In this document: positions 38,341-47,392 of the stretch, piece after piece | How the letters are laid out: the number at the start of each line of letters is the position of its first letter | Position numbering within the stretch: the first letter of the stretch is position 1 | Source of the DNA: Kiloniellaceae bacterium | GTDB taxonomy: Bacteria; Pseudomonadota; Alphaproteobacteria; Kiloniellales; J153 | DNA length: 64,000 nucleotides | Assembly (NCBI GenBank): GCA_021776175.1 | Contig: JAJFGJ010000036.1 | Coordinates: 62,001 to 126,000, forward strand | Direction: 5' to 3' | Position numbers and translations under genes: made by a program | Notes under the pieces: generated by a model | Seen by the model: only the letters and a program-made list of their open reading frames with translations | Told to the model about the DNA's origin: nothing | The model's database searches: none

Positions 38341-38427
38341 GCCCCTGTGGCGGAATTGGTAGACGCGACAGACTCAAAATCTGTTGTTCGCAAGAACGTG
38401 CTGGTTCGAGTCCGGCCAGGGGTACCA
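38341..38427 (+). tRNA. tRNA-Leu (anticodon CAA)
   Basis: An 87-nt tRNA with acceptor stem GCCCCTG/CAGGGGT, a D-arm containing TGGCGGAATTGGTAGACGC, and anticodon stem ACAGA/TCTGT around loop CTCAAAA (anticodon CAA). It has a long variable arm, typical of class II tRNAs, a T-arm with GGTTCGAGTCC, and encoded CCA (38425-38427). A phage-integrase remnant lies just downstream. Confidence 0.96.
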
Positions 38428-38435
38428 CTGAAAAA

Positions 38436-38470
38436 CCCGGCAGCTTCAATAGTTTGCCGGGATTTTTATT
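38436..38470 (+). terminator. Rho-independent terminator after tRNA-Leu
   Basis: CCCGGCA (38436-38442) pairs with TGCCGGG (38455-38461), followed by ATTTTTATTT. It lies nine bases after the tRNA 3' end. Confidence 0.85.
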
Positions 38471-38519
38471 TGGTGCTGATGGGAGAACGAAAGGGCATCT
38501 TCCAACTCTTGGAACGGGG

Positions 38520-38732
38520 TCATTCCAACTTTCCGCCGTCTTTGTGCTCATTGCGTTCACTCTTCAGGCGCTTCTTGAAGGCGGTTTTCGCCATGACCGA
38601 GGTCCGCACCAGGTAGCGCTCAAGCACGCTGTCGATGGACTTTAGGGTGTGGCCGCTGACCGCCGGGATCAGTTCCTTGTCGCACCCGGCCGCTGGAATG
38701 CCTATCGACCTCGAAGTCCTCGCATTCCCCAA
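38520..38732 (-). pseudogene. Tyrosine-recombinase (phage integrase) C-terminal remnant
   Basis: About 70 codons remain. The text AAGCDKELIPAVSGHTLKSIDSVLERYLVRTSVMAKTAFKKRL, read as adjoining pieces, matches the end of tyrosine integrases: the GH of the catalytic motif in SGHTLKS and the nucleophile tyrosine in LERYLVRT. The part before AAGC is degenerate and the core and N-terminal domains are absent. It points toward the 3' end of tRNA-Leu, the usual place for an integrase next to its attachment site. Nothing else is recognised in 38733-39017. Confidence 0.78.
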
Positions 38733-39017
38733 CGGCGCTGGTGCGCGCCCGTTGACGGTCGAGGGAATTACTTGATTTGGATCATTGCTTCAATCGAAGA
38801 CAGGTCCAAACTGCAAAAGGCGCTCGCCGGCAAGGCGCGGGCCAAGGGTGGCGTACCTCGATCGGTGATCCGCAACGAGCGAATCCGGCGCCCAGGTACA
38901 AACCGCCGCCGGTGCCGCTGATTGCTCTTTTGGTGTGGACACCATCACACACGCTGTTGCTTTCGCTTCTGAAGGGCGCCGAGATCGCGGCGCGCGATCG
39001 AAACTTCAGGGCAGTGG

Positions 39018-40928
39018 ATGGCGGGGACGGCAATGCATCAGAACGCTGCCTACACGTCGATGAGCCCAGGCGCGGAGCAGGCCCCGCCAAATAAGGATGC
39101 GGGACCGGGAACGCTCGACACACGGATATCCGATACCCCCGCCAGAAATGAAAGAGGTGGAATCAAGCTTCGGATTCTACTGCCCTTTACCGCCCTTCTG
39201 ATTTTTGTCATCGGCGTCTTTCTAACCAGCACCTACTTGGCGGAAAAACGCTTGAGCCGGGCCGAGCTGTCTGAATATGTGCTGGCCGCGCAGCGGCTGC
39301 TCCAGCACGAGGTCGAGGAAGACGCCAGCATGATGCATGGGACGCTCGACGCCATCACGCAGGACACCGCGCTCATGGCGGCCATGGTGGCCGGCGATCG
39401 CGAAGGAATCCTGCGACAGGTGCGGCCGCTATTCAAAGCCCTGAAACAGGACCACGGCATTTCACATTTTTACTTCATTGGGCCGGACCGGAAAGTGCTG
39501 CTGCGTCTCCACAGGCCCGACGTCTACGGCGACACCGTCGATCGCGCCACGACCTTGCGGGCGGAACGTACGCGCAGAATTGCTTACGGAATCGAACTGG
39601 GCCGTTTGGGCTCCTTGACCCTGCGGGCGGTGGTGCCCTGGAGAGACGGTGAGCGTATAATCGGTTATGTCGAGCTGGGTCACGACATCGGCCACTTCGT
39701 CGAGGAAATTAGCCAGATCCTCGACGTCGAGATATTGGCGATAGTCTATAAGAAGTTCCTCGAGAGGGCCGGCTGGGAGACCGGCAGTGCGACCCGGGAG
39801 CGCCCCTGGCCGTGGGACCAACTACGCACGATAGTAAGCGTGGCCCGCACCATGGATGATTTTCCCATAGAGCTGAAGCCGCTGCTAGAGGAGGGCCAGC
39901 ACCCTTACGAGACCGTGCTCTCAATGCAAGACCATGGCCAAAGGGCGCATGTGGCGTTCCTGCCGTTGCTCGGCACGGCCGGCCAGGAAATCGGCGATTT
40001 GGTGATCATTCGCGACGTTACCAGGGAACAGGCGTCGTTCCACAACTCCTTCATGCTCACAGTGGCCTTGAGCGTCACTACCGGCGGCGCGGTGTTCGTC
40101 CTGTTCCTGGTAACGCTACGCCGGGTCGAGCGCGATTACCGGCAAAAGCGCGAGGTCGAGGCGCAATTCAGTAAATTGACCCGGGAACACGAGCGAATCG
40201 TTCAGGTCGAGAAGCTATCGGCCCTCGGCATGATGATCGGCGAGATCGCCCACCAGATTAACAATCCGCTCGTCGGAGTGGTCAATATGGCGCAATTGGC
40301 TAAACGCGAGGTCGGGGACCCGATACGCACCAACAAGTTGCTGGGCGACATCGTCGACGCGGGTAAGCATTGCCACGCATTCGTCAAACGCATGGTCGAA
40401 TTCACCAAGATTTCACGCTCGGAATATGAAAGCGTCGAGATCCGCAAGTTGATCGGGGACACTATTTTCCTGTTCCGCCAGAGTGCCAAGCGCCATCCGC
40501 CGGTAATCACCGATTTCCCGGAAACTCAGGTGATCCTGGATGTGGACCCGATCATGATCCGCCACGCCCTGTTCAACCTCTTGAGCAATGCCGCCCAAGC
40601 GAATGCCGAGATGGGCCGCGGCACAATCACCGTTCGCCTGTTCCGCGAGGCCAGGGAGAAGGACACTGCGGGGGGGTGGTGTATCGCGGTCGAGGATCAA
40701 GGCCCTGGTATTTCCGAGGATATCCAGAAGCATATTTTCACACCCTTTTTCACGACCCGGCCCGAGGGAACCGGCCTTGGATTGCCGGTCGTTCAGTATG
40801 TCGCCAAGCTGCACGGAGGGCACATAAGCGGTGGCGACAAGCCAGGCGGCGGGGCGTGCTTCAGTCTGTGGCTGCCCGACAGCCCGCCCGAGGAAGAGCA
40901 TGAAACGCAAGATTCTAATCGTCGATGA
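39018..40928 (+). CDS. Membrane sensor histidine kinase (NtrB-like output)
   Basis: A 636-aa kinase with one membrane span at about residues 50-72, a periplasmic sensor of about 270 residues (Cache-like, with FYFIGPDRKVLLRLHRPDVYGD), a second span near 345-370, then HisKA and HATPase domains. The H-box is GEIAHQINNPLVG with His about 411. The N-box is ALFNLLSNAAQA, and the G/F boxes are VEDQGPGIS and FTPFFTTRPEGTGLGLP. I kept ATG 39018 because AGGG lies seven bases upstream. It overlaps the response-regulator gene by 29 bp. Its ligand presumably induces the downstream respiratory operon. Confidence 0.9.
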   Translation: MAGTAMHQNAAYTSMSPGAEQAPPNKDAGPGTLDTRISDTPARNERGGIKLRILLPFTALLIFVIGVFLTSTYLAEKRLSRAELSEYVLAAQRLLQHEVEEDASMMHGTLDAITQDTALMAAMVAGDREGILRQVRPLFKALKQDHGISHFYFIGPDRKVLLRLHRPDVYGDTVDRATTLRAERTRRIAYGIELGRLGSLTLRAVVPWRDGERIIGYVELGHDIGHFVEEISQILDVEILAIVYKKFLERAGWETGSATRERPWPWDQLRTIVSVARTMDDFPIELKPLLEEGQHPYETVLSMQDHGQRAHVAFLPLLGTAGQEIGDLVIIRDVTREQASFHNSFMLTVALSVTTGGAVFVLFLVTLRRVERDYRQKREVEAQFSKLTREHERIVQVEKLSALGMMIGEIAHQINNPLVGVVNMAQLAKREVGDPIRTNKLLGDIVDAGKHCHAFVKRMVEFTKISRSEYESVEIRKLIGDTIFLFRQSAKRHPPVITDFPETQVILDVDPIMIRHALFNLLSNAAQANAEMGRGTITVRLFREAREKDTAGGWCIAVEDQGPGISEDIQKHIFTPFFTTRPEGTGLGLPVVQYVAKLHGGHISGGDKPGGGACFSLWLPDSPPEEEHETQDSNRR

Positions 40929-42264
40929 CGAGCCCTTCACGACTGTGCTGCTCGAGGAGCTGCTGCGCCGTAAACCGGTCGATCTGAAGTTCGCCCGGGA
41001 CTGCGCCGAGGCGCGCAAGCTCTTCCGCGAAAACGACTTCAACCTCATTTTGATGGATCAGCGACTGCCCGACGGCAATGGCTTGGATTTGCTGCAGGAG
41101 ATGCGCCACGAGCGGCCGAGCCAGATCGCCATTATGATCACCGGCTTTGCCGATGTGCGCGATGCCGTTCGCACGGTCCGCGAAGGCTTGTTCGACTATC
41201 TGACCAAACCTTTCGAAAATCTGGAAGAGGTCGAGGGGGTCATCGAGAAGGCCCTGGAACTCGACCGTGCCTACCGGGAAATCGACAGCCTGCGCGAAGC
41301 GCTCGACGGCAAGAAGGGCCCGATCCTGATCGCCCGGTCCCGGGCGATGGAGAAACTGCTGGTGCAAATCAAGCAGGTGGGGCCACTCGATACGACCGTG
41401 CTCCTGGAAGCCGAAAGCGGGACAGGCAAAGAGGTTCTCGCCAAGACCATCCACGCCCTTAGCCCGTGGTCCGAGGGGCCGTTTCAGGAGGTTAATTGCG
41501 GGGCTTTGTCCGAGCAGCTCCAGGAAAGCACCTTATTCGGTTATGAAAAGGGTGCCTTTACCGGCGCGGTTAAAACGACGCCAGGGTGCCTGGAGGCGGC
41601 GAATGGAGGCACGCTGCTGCTCGACGAGATAGCCGATATGAGCCCCAAGACCCAGAGCAGCCTGCTGCGCGTGTTGCAGGAACGCACCTTTTCGCGTTTG
41701 GGCAGCACGCAGATACACGAAACCCACTTCCGCTTGATATGCGCCACCAACAAGCGGCTCGTCGAGGAAGTCAGGGAAGGCCGGTTCCGCGAGGATCTGT
41801 TCTACCGCATCAACGTGGTCGCCTTGGGTGTGCCGCCGCTGCGCGATAGACGCGCTGATATCTTGCCGCTGGCAACACATTTTCTCGCCCATTTCAACGC
41901 TAAGTTCGACAAGCAGGTCGGTCCCCTCTCGCCCGATGCCTTGCGCCTGATGGAACGTTACCTCTGGCCCGGCAATGTGCGTCAGTTACAACATACATTA
42001 GAGCGTATCGTGGCGCTCAAGCCTGATGGCCCGATTGGTATCGCCGATCTAGATCAGCTCAACCATGACGAAGACACGGGCGCCCATCATATCCGGGGCC
42101 AACGCCCCTATAAGGTTGAACGAGAAGATTTCGAACGGGCCTATTTCATCGGCCTGCTGGACGCCGCAGCCGGAAATGTATCCAAAGCCGCGCGCCTAAG
42201 TGGACTGTCCCGGCAATCCTTCTACAAACATGTCGAACGCTGGGGGATTGTCTTGGAACCGTGA
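40900..42264 (+). CDS. Sigma-54-dependent response regulator (NtrC family)
   Basis: A 454-aa activator with three domains. The receiver (residues 1-120) has phosphoacceptor D53 in LILMDQRLPDG. The AAA+ domain has Walker A ESGTGKE and the sigma-54-contact loop as KGAFTGA. The C-terminal Fis-type HTH is GNVSKAARLSGLSRQSFYKHVERW. I chose ATG 40900 behind GAGGAAGAG, inside the end of the kinase gene. A consensus -24/-12 promoter follows directly, so the target operon is next door. Confidence 0.94.
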   Translation: MKRKILIVDDEPFTTVLLEELLRRKPVDLKFARDCAEARKLFRENDFNLILMDQRLPDGNGLDLLQEMRHERPSQIAIMITGFADVRDAVRTVREGLFDYLTKPFENLEEVEGVIEKALELDRAYREIDSLREALDGKKGPILIARSRAMEKLLVQIKQVGPLDTTVLLEAESGTGKEVLAKTIHALSPWSEGPFQEVNCGALSEQLQESTLFGYEKGAFTGAVKTTPGCLEAANGGTLLLDEIADMSPKTQSSLLRVLQERTFSRLGSTQIHETHFRLICATNKRLVEEVREGRFREDLFYRINVVALGVPPLRDRRADILPLATHFLAHFNAKFDKQVGPLSPDALRLMERYLWPGNVRQLQHTLERIVALKPDGPIGIADLDQLNHDEDTGAHHIRGQRPYKVEREDFERAYFIGLLDAAAGNVSKAARLSGLSRQSFYKHVERWGIVLEP

Positions 42265-42280
42265 CAGCTGTCGCGGTTCC
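42255..42280. promoter_or_regulatory. 26-bp palindrome, candidate enhancer site for the NtrC-type regulator
   Basis: GGAACCG (42255-42261) and CGGTTCC (42274-42280) flank the inner palindrome GACAGCTGTC (42263-42272), with one mismatched pair between. It spans the regulator's stop codon and lies about 85-110 bp upstream of the -24 box, a normal distance for an activator site. A further CCGGGACA follows at 42279-42286. Binding is inferred. Confidence 0.6.
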
Positions 42281-42363
42281 GGGACATATCGAGGGCCCAG
42301 CCTGGTCCACTGGTAATACAGTAACCTTAACTAAATAAACGGATTTTCGCTCCGCGCCCGGTT

Positions 42364-42379
42364 TGGCACGCCCCTTGCT
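42364..42379 (+). promoter_or_regulatory. Sigma-54 (-24/-12) promoter
   Basis: TGGCACGCCCCTTGCT matches the sigma-54 consensus TGGCACG-N4-TTGCW at every defined position. It sits about 55 bp before the cytochrome start and directly after an NtrC-type regulator gene, which makes it a very strong promoter call for the 42433-49722 operon. Confidence 0.93.
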
Positions 42380-42432
42380 GTTCCTGTTCATGAGAAAGTC
42401 ATGAAACCGGACATAGTAAAGGGGGGTTGGCC

Positions 42433-43092
42433 GTGAAAATTGGTCATCTGTTTTCGCGGCGTAACATCGCCGCCATTTCCGTGCTCGCGGCGGTCCTGTT
42501 CGCCGGCGTGCTGTTCGCCTTTGAGCCGGTGACCCGCAACATAGTCGCCAACGACGGATTGTGCACATACTGCCACCTTGAGCGGGAGTATGTCCCCACG
42601 CTCTTGACATCGGTGGCGGAACCGCATCCGCGAACCGCCGAAGGCGGCCAGGCGCGCTGTGTCGATTGCCACCTGCCCGAGGGCTTTTGGCCGGCGGCTT
42701 TCGCTTACACCCACTTCGTCAGCCTGACCGACCTCTTCGGCGATTTCCGCGACCTCGAGTCGGAGCGCGCCGGGGATTGGATACCGCCGCGCGCGGCGAC
42801 GGCGCACCGGGTTCGTGAACAGTTTTTCGACCACGACAGCGTGACCTGCAGGAGTTGCCACGAGCAGTCCGAGATCAAGCCCAAAAGTAGCCGCGGGCAG
42901 ATGGCGCACCGTCAAGCTCAACGCCTGCACCACACCTGCATCCAATGCCACTACAACATGGCGCATCGCCAGGTCGAACTGCGCGCGGATGCGTTCCATG
43001 GCCAAAGACCGGGAATTCCGAACCCGGCGGCCATGGAGGCGGAGCTGGATTTCGACGTGACGATATTTCCCGATGACCTAGCCAAGAGATGA
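42433..43092 (+). CDS. NapC/NirT-type membrane tetraheme cytochrome c
   Basis: A 219-aa cytochrome with one N-terminal membrane anchor (about residues 12-30) and four CxxCH heme sites: CTYCH (44-48), CVDCH (76-80), CRSCH (139-143) and CIQCH (169-173). This is the NapC/NirT layout, which moves electrons between the quinone pool and periplasmic redox proteins. I chose GTG 42433 behind a G-rich ribosome site. It is first in the sigma-54 operon. Confidence 0.9.
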   Translation: MKIGHLFSRRNIAAISVLAAVLFAGVLFAFEPVTRNIVANDGLCTYCHLEREYVPTLLTSVAEPHPRTAEGGQARCVDCHLPEGFWPAAFAYTHFVSLTDLFGDFRDLESERAGDWIPPRAATAHRVREQFFDHDSVTCRSCHEQSEIKPKSSRGQMAHRQAQRLHHTCIQCHYNMAHRQVELRADAFHGQRPGIPNPAAMEAELDFDVTIFPDDLAKR

Positions 43093-43099
43093 ATTCGTC

Positions 43100-43855
43100 A
43101 TGAACAAGGATCGAAAAACAGAAATCGCGCGGCGGCGCTTCTTGAAGGGGCTTGTCCTTGGGGCGGGCGGCAGCGCCGTGGCCGCCGTGCCAGCTCTCCC
43201 GCGTACTCCCAGCGGGAGATTGGGCAAGGTCAGGTACGGAATGCTCATAGATCTGCGCAAATGCGTAGGTTGCCAATCCTGCAGCGTTGCCTGCAAGAGC
43301 GAGTTCGACGTGCCGCTGGGCGTTTCCAGGTCTTGGGTCGAGTACGTCGAAAAGGGCGTCTATCCCCACGTCGGCCGGACTTTTCTACCCAGGCTCTGCA
43401 ACCACTGCTCCGACCCGCCTTGCGTCAGCGTGTGTCCGACCGGGGCCACCTATAAGCGTGAGCAGGACGGTATCGTGGTCGTGGACGACGGTGTTTGCAT
43501 CGGGTGCAAGTACTGCATTCTTGCCTGTCCCTACGACGCGCGCTTCCTCAATCCAGTGACTCGGTTCGCCGACAAATGCGACTTCTGCATTCACCGAGTC
43601 TCCAAAGGCCTGGTGCCTTCGTGCGTCAACACTTGCCCCGCCGGAGCAAGAATTTTCGGCGATCTCAACGATCCCGGCAGCCAGATTTCGAAAACCATGG
43701 CCCGCAATCGCGTCTCGGTTCTCAGACCGGAGATGGGCACGCAACCGAACGTCTACTACATCGGCGCCGACCACACCGAACCGGGCAACGTCAAGCGGCA
43801 CGAGGCCGGTGAAGTGCGAGTCGTCACGCACCGCAGGGATCCGGAAAGGAGATAG
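43100..43855 (+). CDS. TtrB-like 4Fe-4S ferredoxin subunit (Tat-exported)
   Basis: A 251-aa periplasmic electron-transfer subunit. The Tat signal is RRRFLKG near residue 11. Four [4Fe-4S] motifs follow: CVGCQSCSVAC, CNHCSDPPC with a distant Cys, CIGCKYCILACPYDARF, and CDFCIHR with CVNTC. The text YGMLIDLRKCVGCQSC and the ADKCDFCIHRVSKGLVPSC block read very close to tetrathionate reductase TtrB. It links the catalytic subunit to the membrane anchor. Confidence 0.9.
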   Translation: MNKDRKTEIARRRFLKGLVLGAGGSAVAAVPALPRTPSGRLGKVRYGMLIDLRKCVGCQSCSVACKSEFDVPLGVSRSWVEYVEKGVYPHVGRTFLPRLCNHCSDPPCVSVCPTGATYKREQDGIVVVDDGVCIGCKYCILACPYDARFLNPVTRFADKCDFCIHRVSKGLVPSCVNTCPAGARIFGDLNDPGSQISKTMARNRVSVLRPEMGTQPNVYYIGADHTEPGNVKRHEAGEVRVVTHRRDPERR

Positions 43856-43857
43856 CC

Positions 43858-44802
43858 ATGATCGAGGAACTCGACTGGGGACTGCTTGTCATCGGTTATC
43901 TTTTTCTGGCGGGCGTAGGCGCCGGCGCCATACTCGTCAGCGCTTTTCTCACGCTCGGCGCCGGCGAATTCGGGGCATCGCGCTTCGCCATCGCGCGCTA
44001 CGGCGCCTTCATCGCGCCGCTTCCCGTGATCGTGGGCACGGCCATGCTGGTCCTTGAGCTTGGGCGGCCGTTCCGGGCGTTGAATCTATTCAAGCTTATC
44101 AATCTATCGCCCATGTCGGTCGGTTCGTGGTTCGTTGGCGTGTTCATCACCGTCTCGCTTCTCTACGCGCTCACCTTCATACCGCGTGCCGCGGGCTTCG
44201 GCGACCGGCTGAATCGCGCCAGAAGGGGGCTCGCCTGGGTTTGCCTGCCGTTTGGCTTCGCCATGGCTGTCTATACGGCGATCCTGATCGGCGCCATGCC
44301 GGCGCGGCCGTTCTGGAACTCGCCCGCCATTGTCCTGCTGTTCGTTCTCTCGGCGCTATCGGGTGGCGTTGCCTCCGTGATGTTGGCGCTGGCCGTGTTC
44401 CATAAGCCAGGCGGCAATCCGGCCGTGGCGGAGGATCGCGACAAAAGCGCCCACGCGCTTGGCAGCGCGGATGCCATGCTATTGCTCGGCGAACTCGCCA
44501 TCATCCTGCTGTTCCTCCTGTTCGCGCAGTTATCGATCGGCAGCGTTAGGGAGGCCGCTTCGGTGATCCACGCGGGCGGCGCGCTGGCAGCGCCGTTCTG
44601 GGGCTTTGTAGTGCTGCTCGGCATCCTCATTCCAGCCGGCATGGAAATGGGCGTGATCGCTCCCAAGTTGCTGAGCGGCAAGTTGTTCAATTCGTACCGA
44701 GCGGTCGAAATTCTGGCGCCTGTCGCCATCCTGATCGGTGGTTTCGCGCTGCGTTACGTCGTGGTCGTGGCCGGCCAGATCACCGGCCCGATCAGCATCT
44801 AG
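43858..44802 (+). CDS. NrfD/TtrC-type quinone-interacting membrane subunit
   Basis: A 314-aa integral membrane protein with eight or nine hydrophobic helices. WGLLVIGYLFLAGVGAGAILVSAF is the usual NrfD/PsrC opening. It would exchange electrons with ubiquinone and pass them to or from the ferredoxin subunit. It begins two bases after the ttrB-like stop, so expression is coupled. Confidence 0.88.
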   Translation: MIEELDWGLLVIGYLFLAGVGAGAILVSAFLTLGAGEFGASRFAIARYGAFIAPLPVIVGTAMLVLELGRPFRALNLFKLINLSPMSVGSWFVGVFITVSLLYALTFIPRAAGFGDRLNRARRGLAWVCLPFGFAMAVYTAILIGAMPARPFWNSPAIVLLFVLSALSGGVASVMLALAVFHKPGGNPAVAEDRDKSAHALGSADAMLLLGELAIILLFLLFAQLSIGSVREAASVIHAGGALAAPFWGFVVLLGILIPAGMEMGVIAPKLLSGKLFNSYRAVEILAPVAILIGGFALRYVVVVAGQITGPISI

Positions 44803-44819
44803 GGACCTAGGAGGACGCC

Positions 44820-47348
44820 ATGGTAAGCCGCCGAGATATCCTCAAGGCAGGGGTCATCGCCATACCGGGCGCCAAGTTGTTCGCCGCGCGCGGGGCCTGG
44901 GCGAAAACGCCCGCCGCGATGCGCCAGGGCGGCGAGGACTATTGCTATCTGAGCGGCACCAAGCGCAAGTCGATCCCGACCGTCTGCGGCCAATGTCCGG
45001 CGAACTGCGCCGCCCTGGGCTACGTCGAGCGGGGCCGCGTGGTCAAGATTGAAGGGCATCCGGAGTCCATGAGGACCCGCGGTAAGCTGTGTGCCCGCGG
45101 CCAGGCCGGCGTCAACCAGATGAGCGATCCGGACCTGATCCTGCGTCCGCTCAAACGGGCCGGACCGCGCGGCGAGGGAAAGTGGACGGAAATATCATGG
45201 GATCAGGCGCTTGGGGAGCTCGCCGAGAGACTCGCGCACCTGCGCGATGAGGGCCACCCCGAGCGGTTCGTCTTCCACCACGGGCGGATCTCCGCCAGTG
45301 CCCGTGCGCTGATCGAAATGTTCCTCGCCGGTTACGGCACCGGCAGCATCCTCGACCAGAGCGGCCAGGGGCAAGGCGCTAAGCAGACCGCTCTCGAACT
45401 GTCCTGGGGCGGGCACCAAGACAACTGGGACTTCGCCAAGACGCGTTTCGTCCTCAACTTCGGCAGCAACTGTCTTGAGGCCGGGTTCAACCATCTGGCT
45501 CTCATGACCCGCCTGACGGCCGCTCTGGCCGAGCGGCGGGCGCGGCTGGTCACGATCGACGTTCGGCTTTCCAATACCGCCGCGCACTCGGACCAATGGG
45601 TGCCTATCGCGCCTGGAACCGACCTGGCTCTGGTGCTCGCCATGTGCAACGTCGTGATGAACGGCAAGCTCTATGCCGGAGAGGGCGAGGAGTTTCTGCG
45701 CTTCTGCAAGGTCACGCCCCACGCCGGTGCCTCAAGCGCTGAGAAAATCGCGGCACTGGAGAATCATCTCGCCGACTACACGCCCGAGTGGGCGGCCGGG
45801 ATCACCGGAGTCGATGCCGCGACGATGAGGGACCTCGCGGTCGCCTTCGCCACGGCCAAGCCGGCCTGCGTGATCAGCGCCAGGGGCGCCGTCGCGAACG
45901 GCAACGGACTAGAGACCGAGCGCGCCATCCAGATGCTCGCCGCCATCACGGGCAACATCGACCGGCCGGGCGCGCGGTGCCCAGCCGTCGTGCCCGCGTG
46001 GCAGGCTCCCGGAAGGCAGGCCGAAGGATCCGAGCAAAGACCGCCGAAAACTCTCGCCGGTCTTGAGGGGCAAGCCATCGTTCCCGGGCAAGGTGCCGCT
46101 CACCAGGCCTTGACGCTGATCGCGAGCGGCCACACCGAACGACCCGGGATTTACATGTGGTACGGGCACAACCCAGTCTATGCCAATGGCGGTATCGAAG
46201 CGAACATCGCGGCCCTCAAGGACGAAGCGCTGATGCCTTATACCGTGTGCGTCAGCCCCTTCTACGACGAGTCCGCGGCGCTCGCCGATCTTATCCTGCC
46301 CGACGCCACCTACCTTTCGCGTTGGGACTGGGAGGCCGGGTGTTCCCCCGACCAGATTTGCGAGTTCGCCATCCGCCAACCCCTGGTGGCGCCGCCGGGC
46401 GAAGCACGGGACTTCAAGGACGTAGTTTGCGATTTAGCCGAGAAGATGGGGCTCCCCCTGGGTTTTGAATCCGGCAAGGACTTCGTGGCCGCGGCCTGCG
46501 AGCTAACGACCGAAGTCAGGGACAGCGGCGGCTTCACGGAGATAGCGAAACGCGGCGTCATGTGCCCGAAGGATGCGGCCCCGGCCTACTACTCATATCG
46601 AAAGCGGATCCCGGCCTTGGACCTCCAACGGCCCGGCGTGATCCTCGATGCGGCGACCGGGGTTTATTGGGACTGGACAAAATCCGCCGCGCGCAGCGAG
46701 CGCGAGGCCAGCCGTACAGGTTATTCCGGCACATTGCGTGCTTGCGACGGCTATATCGGACAAAGGATCGGCGGTGCGGTCTATCGCGGCTTTAAGCCTG
46801 GCGCCGTCAACAAGTCGGGCTATTTCGAAATCTATTCCGACATCGCCGCGGAGCATGGTCTTGGTCCCTTGCCTGGCTACAGGGCGATTCCCGAGCACCA
46901 GGCTAAGCACGGCAAGGAACTGATCCTGACAACCCACAAGGTCGCCGTTCAGGCTCAGTCCTCAAGTCAGAATTGCAAGTGGCTGACCGAGCTGTATCAC
47001 AAGAATCCCGCATGGATTAACCCAGATGACGCGGCGGCCAGAGGTATCGGCGACGGCGACCGGATCAAGATCGAATCCTGGATCGGCGCGATCGAAACCA
47101 CGGCCAAGGTGACGAACCTCGTCACGCCTGGGGCCGTCTCTGTCTCCGGCCACTGCGGTCACTGGGAATACGGGCGCTATGCTTCGGGCAAGAGCGCGCC
47201 CTTCGCGGCCGAAGAGGTTCCGGACGAAGAGTTCAAATGGTGGCGTTCCAAGGGGGCGCATCCAAATTGGATCGTTCCCGTTTCTGTCGAGCCCAACAGT
47301 GGGCAACAACGTTGGATGGACACCGTGGTGACGGTGATCCGAGTTTAA
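44820..47348 (+). CDS. Molybdopterin oxidoreductase catalytic subunit (TtrA/PsrA/PhsA class)
   Basis: An 842-aa Mo-bisMGD enzyme. It has a Tat signal (SRRDILKAG), an N-terminal [4Fe-4S] motif CGQCPANC with a later Cys in GKLCARGQ, and C-terminal cofactor-binding text LTTHKVAVQAQSSSQNCKWL and VSGHCGHWEYGRYASG. It is shorter than Salmonella TtrA (about 1020 aa). The FeS and membrane partners point to a sulfur-oxyanion reductase or its reverse, but thiosulfate, polysulfide, tetrathionate, arsenic or selenium compounds cannot be told apart by eye. No TorD-type chaperone gene is in the cluster. Confidence 0.88.
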   Translation: MVSRRDILKAGVIAIPGAKLFAARGAWAKTPAAMRQGGEDYCYLSGTKRKSIPTVCGQCPANCAALGYVERGRVVKIEGHPESMRTRGKLCARGQAGVNQMSDPDLILRPLKRAGPRGEGKWTEISWDQALGELAERLAHLRDEGHPERFVFHHGRISASARALIEMFLAGYGTGSILDQSGQGQGAKQTALELSWGGHQDNWDFAKTRFVLNFGSNCLEAGFNHLALMTRLTAALAERRARLVTIDVRLSNTAAHSDQWVPIAPGTDLALVLAMCNVVMNGKLYAGEGEEFLRFCKVTPHAGASSAEKIAALENHLADYTPEWAAGITGVDAATMRDLAVAFATAKPACVISARGAVANGNGLETERAIQMLAAITGNIDRPGARCPAVVPAWQAPGRQAEGSEQRPPKTLAGLEGQAIVPGQGAAHQALTLIASGHTERPGIYMWYGHNPVYANGGIEANIAALKDEALMPYTVCVSPFYDESAALADLILPDATYLSRWDWEAGCSPDQICEFAIRQPLVAPPGEARDFKDVVCDLAEKMGLPLGFESGKDFVAAACELTTEVRDSGGFTEIAKRGVMCPKDAAPAYYSYRKRIPALDLQRPGVILDAATGVYWDWTKSAARSEREASRTGYSGTLRACDGYIGQRIGGAVYRGFKPGAVNKSGYFEIYSDIAAEHGLGPLPGYRAIPEHQAKHGKELILTTHKVAVQAQSSSQNCKWLTELYHKNPAWINPDDAAARGIGDGDRIKIESWIGAIETTAKVTNLVTPGAVSVSGHCGHWEYGRYASGKSAPFAAEEVPDEEFKWWRSKGAHPNWIVPVSVEPNSGQQRWMDTVVTVIRV

Positions 47349-47392
47349 GCGGCCGCGTACCTCCCAAGGGCGTGACCGCGGAGGGTGAAGAG

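Noticed and set aside
38782..39123. 113-codon minus-strand frame between the integrase remnant and the kinase
   Set aside because: No ribosome site, no motifs, and it overlaps the start of the kinase gene.
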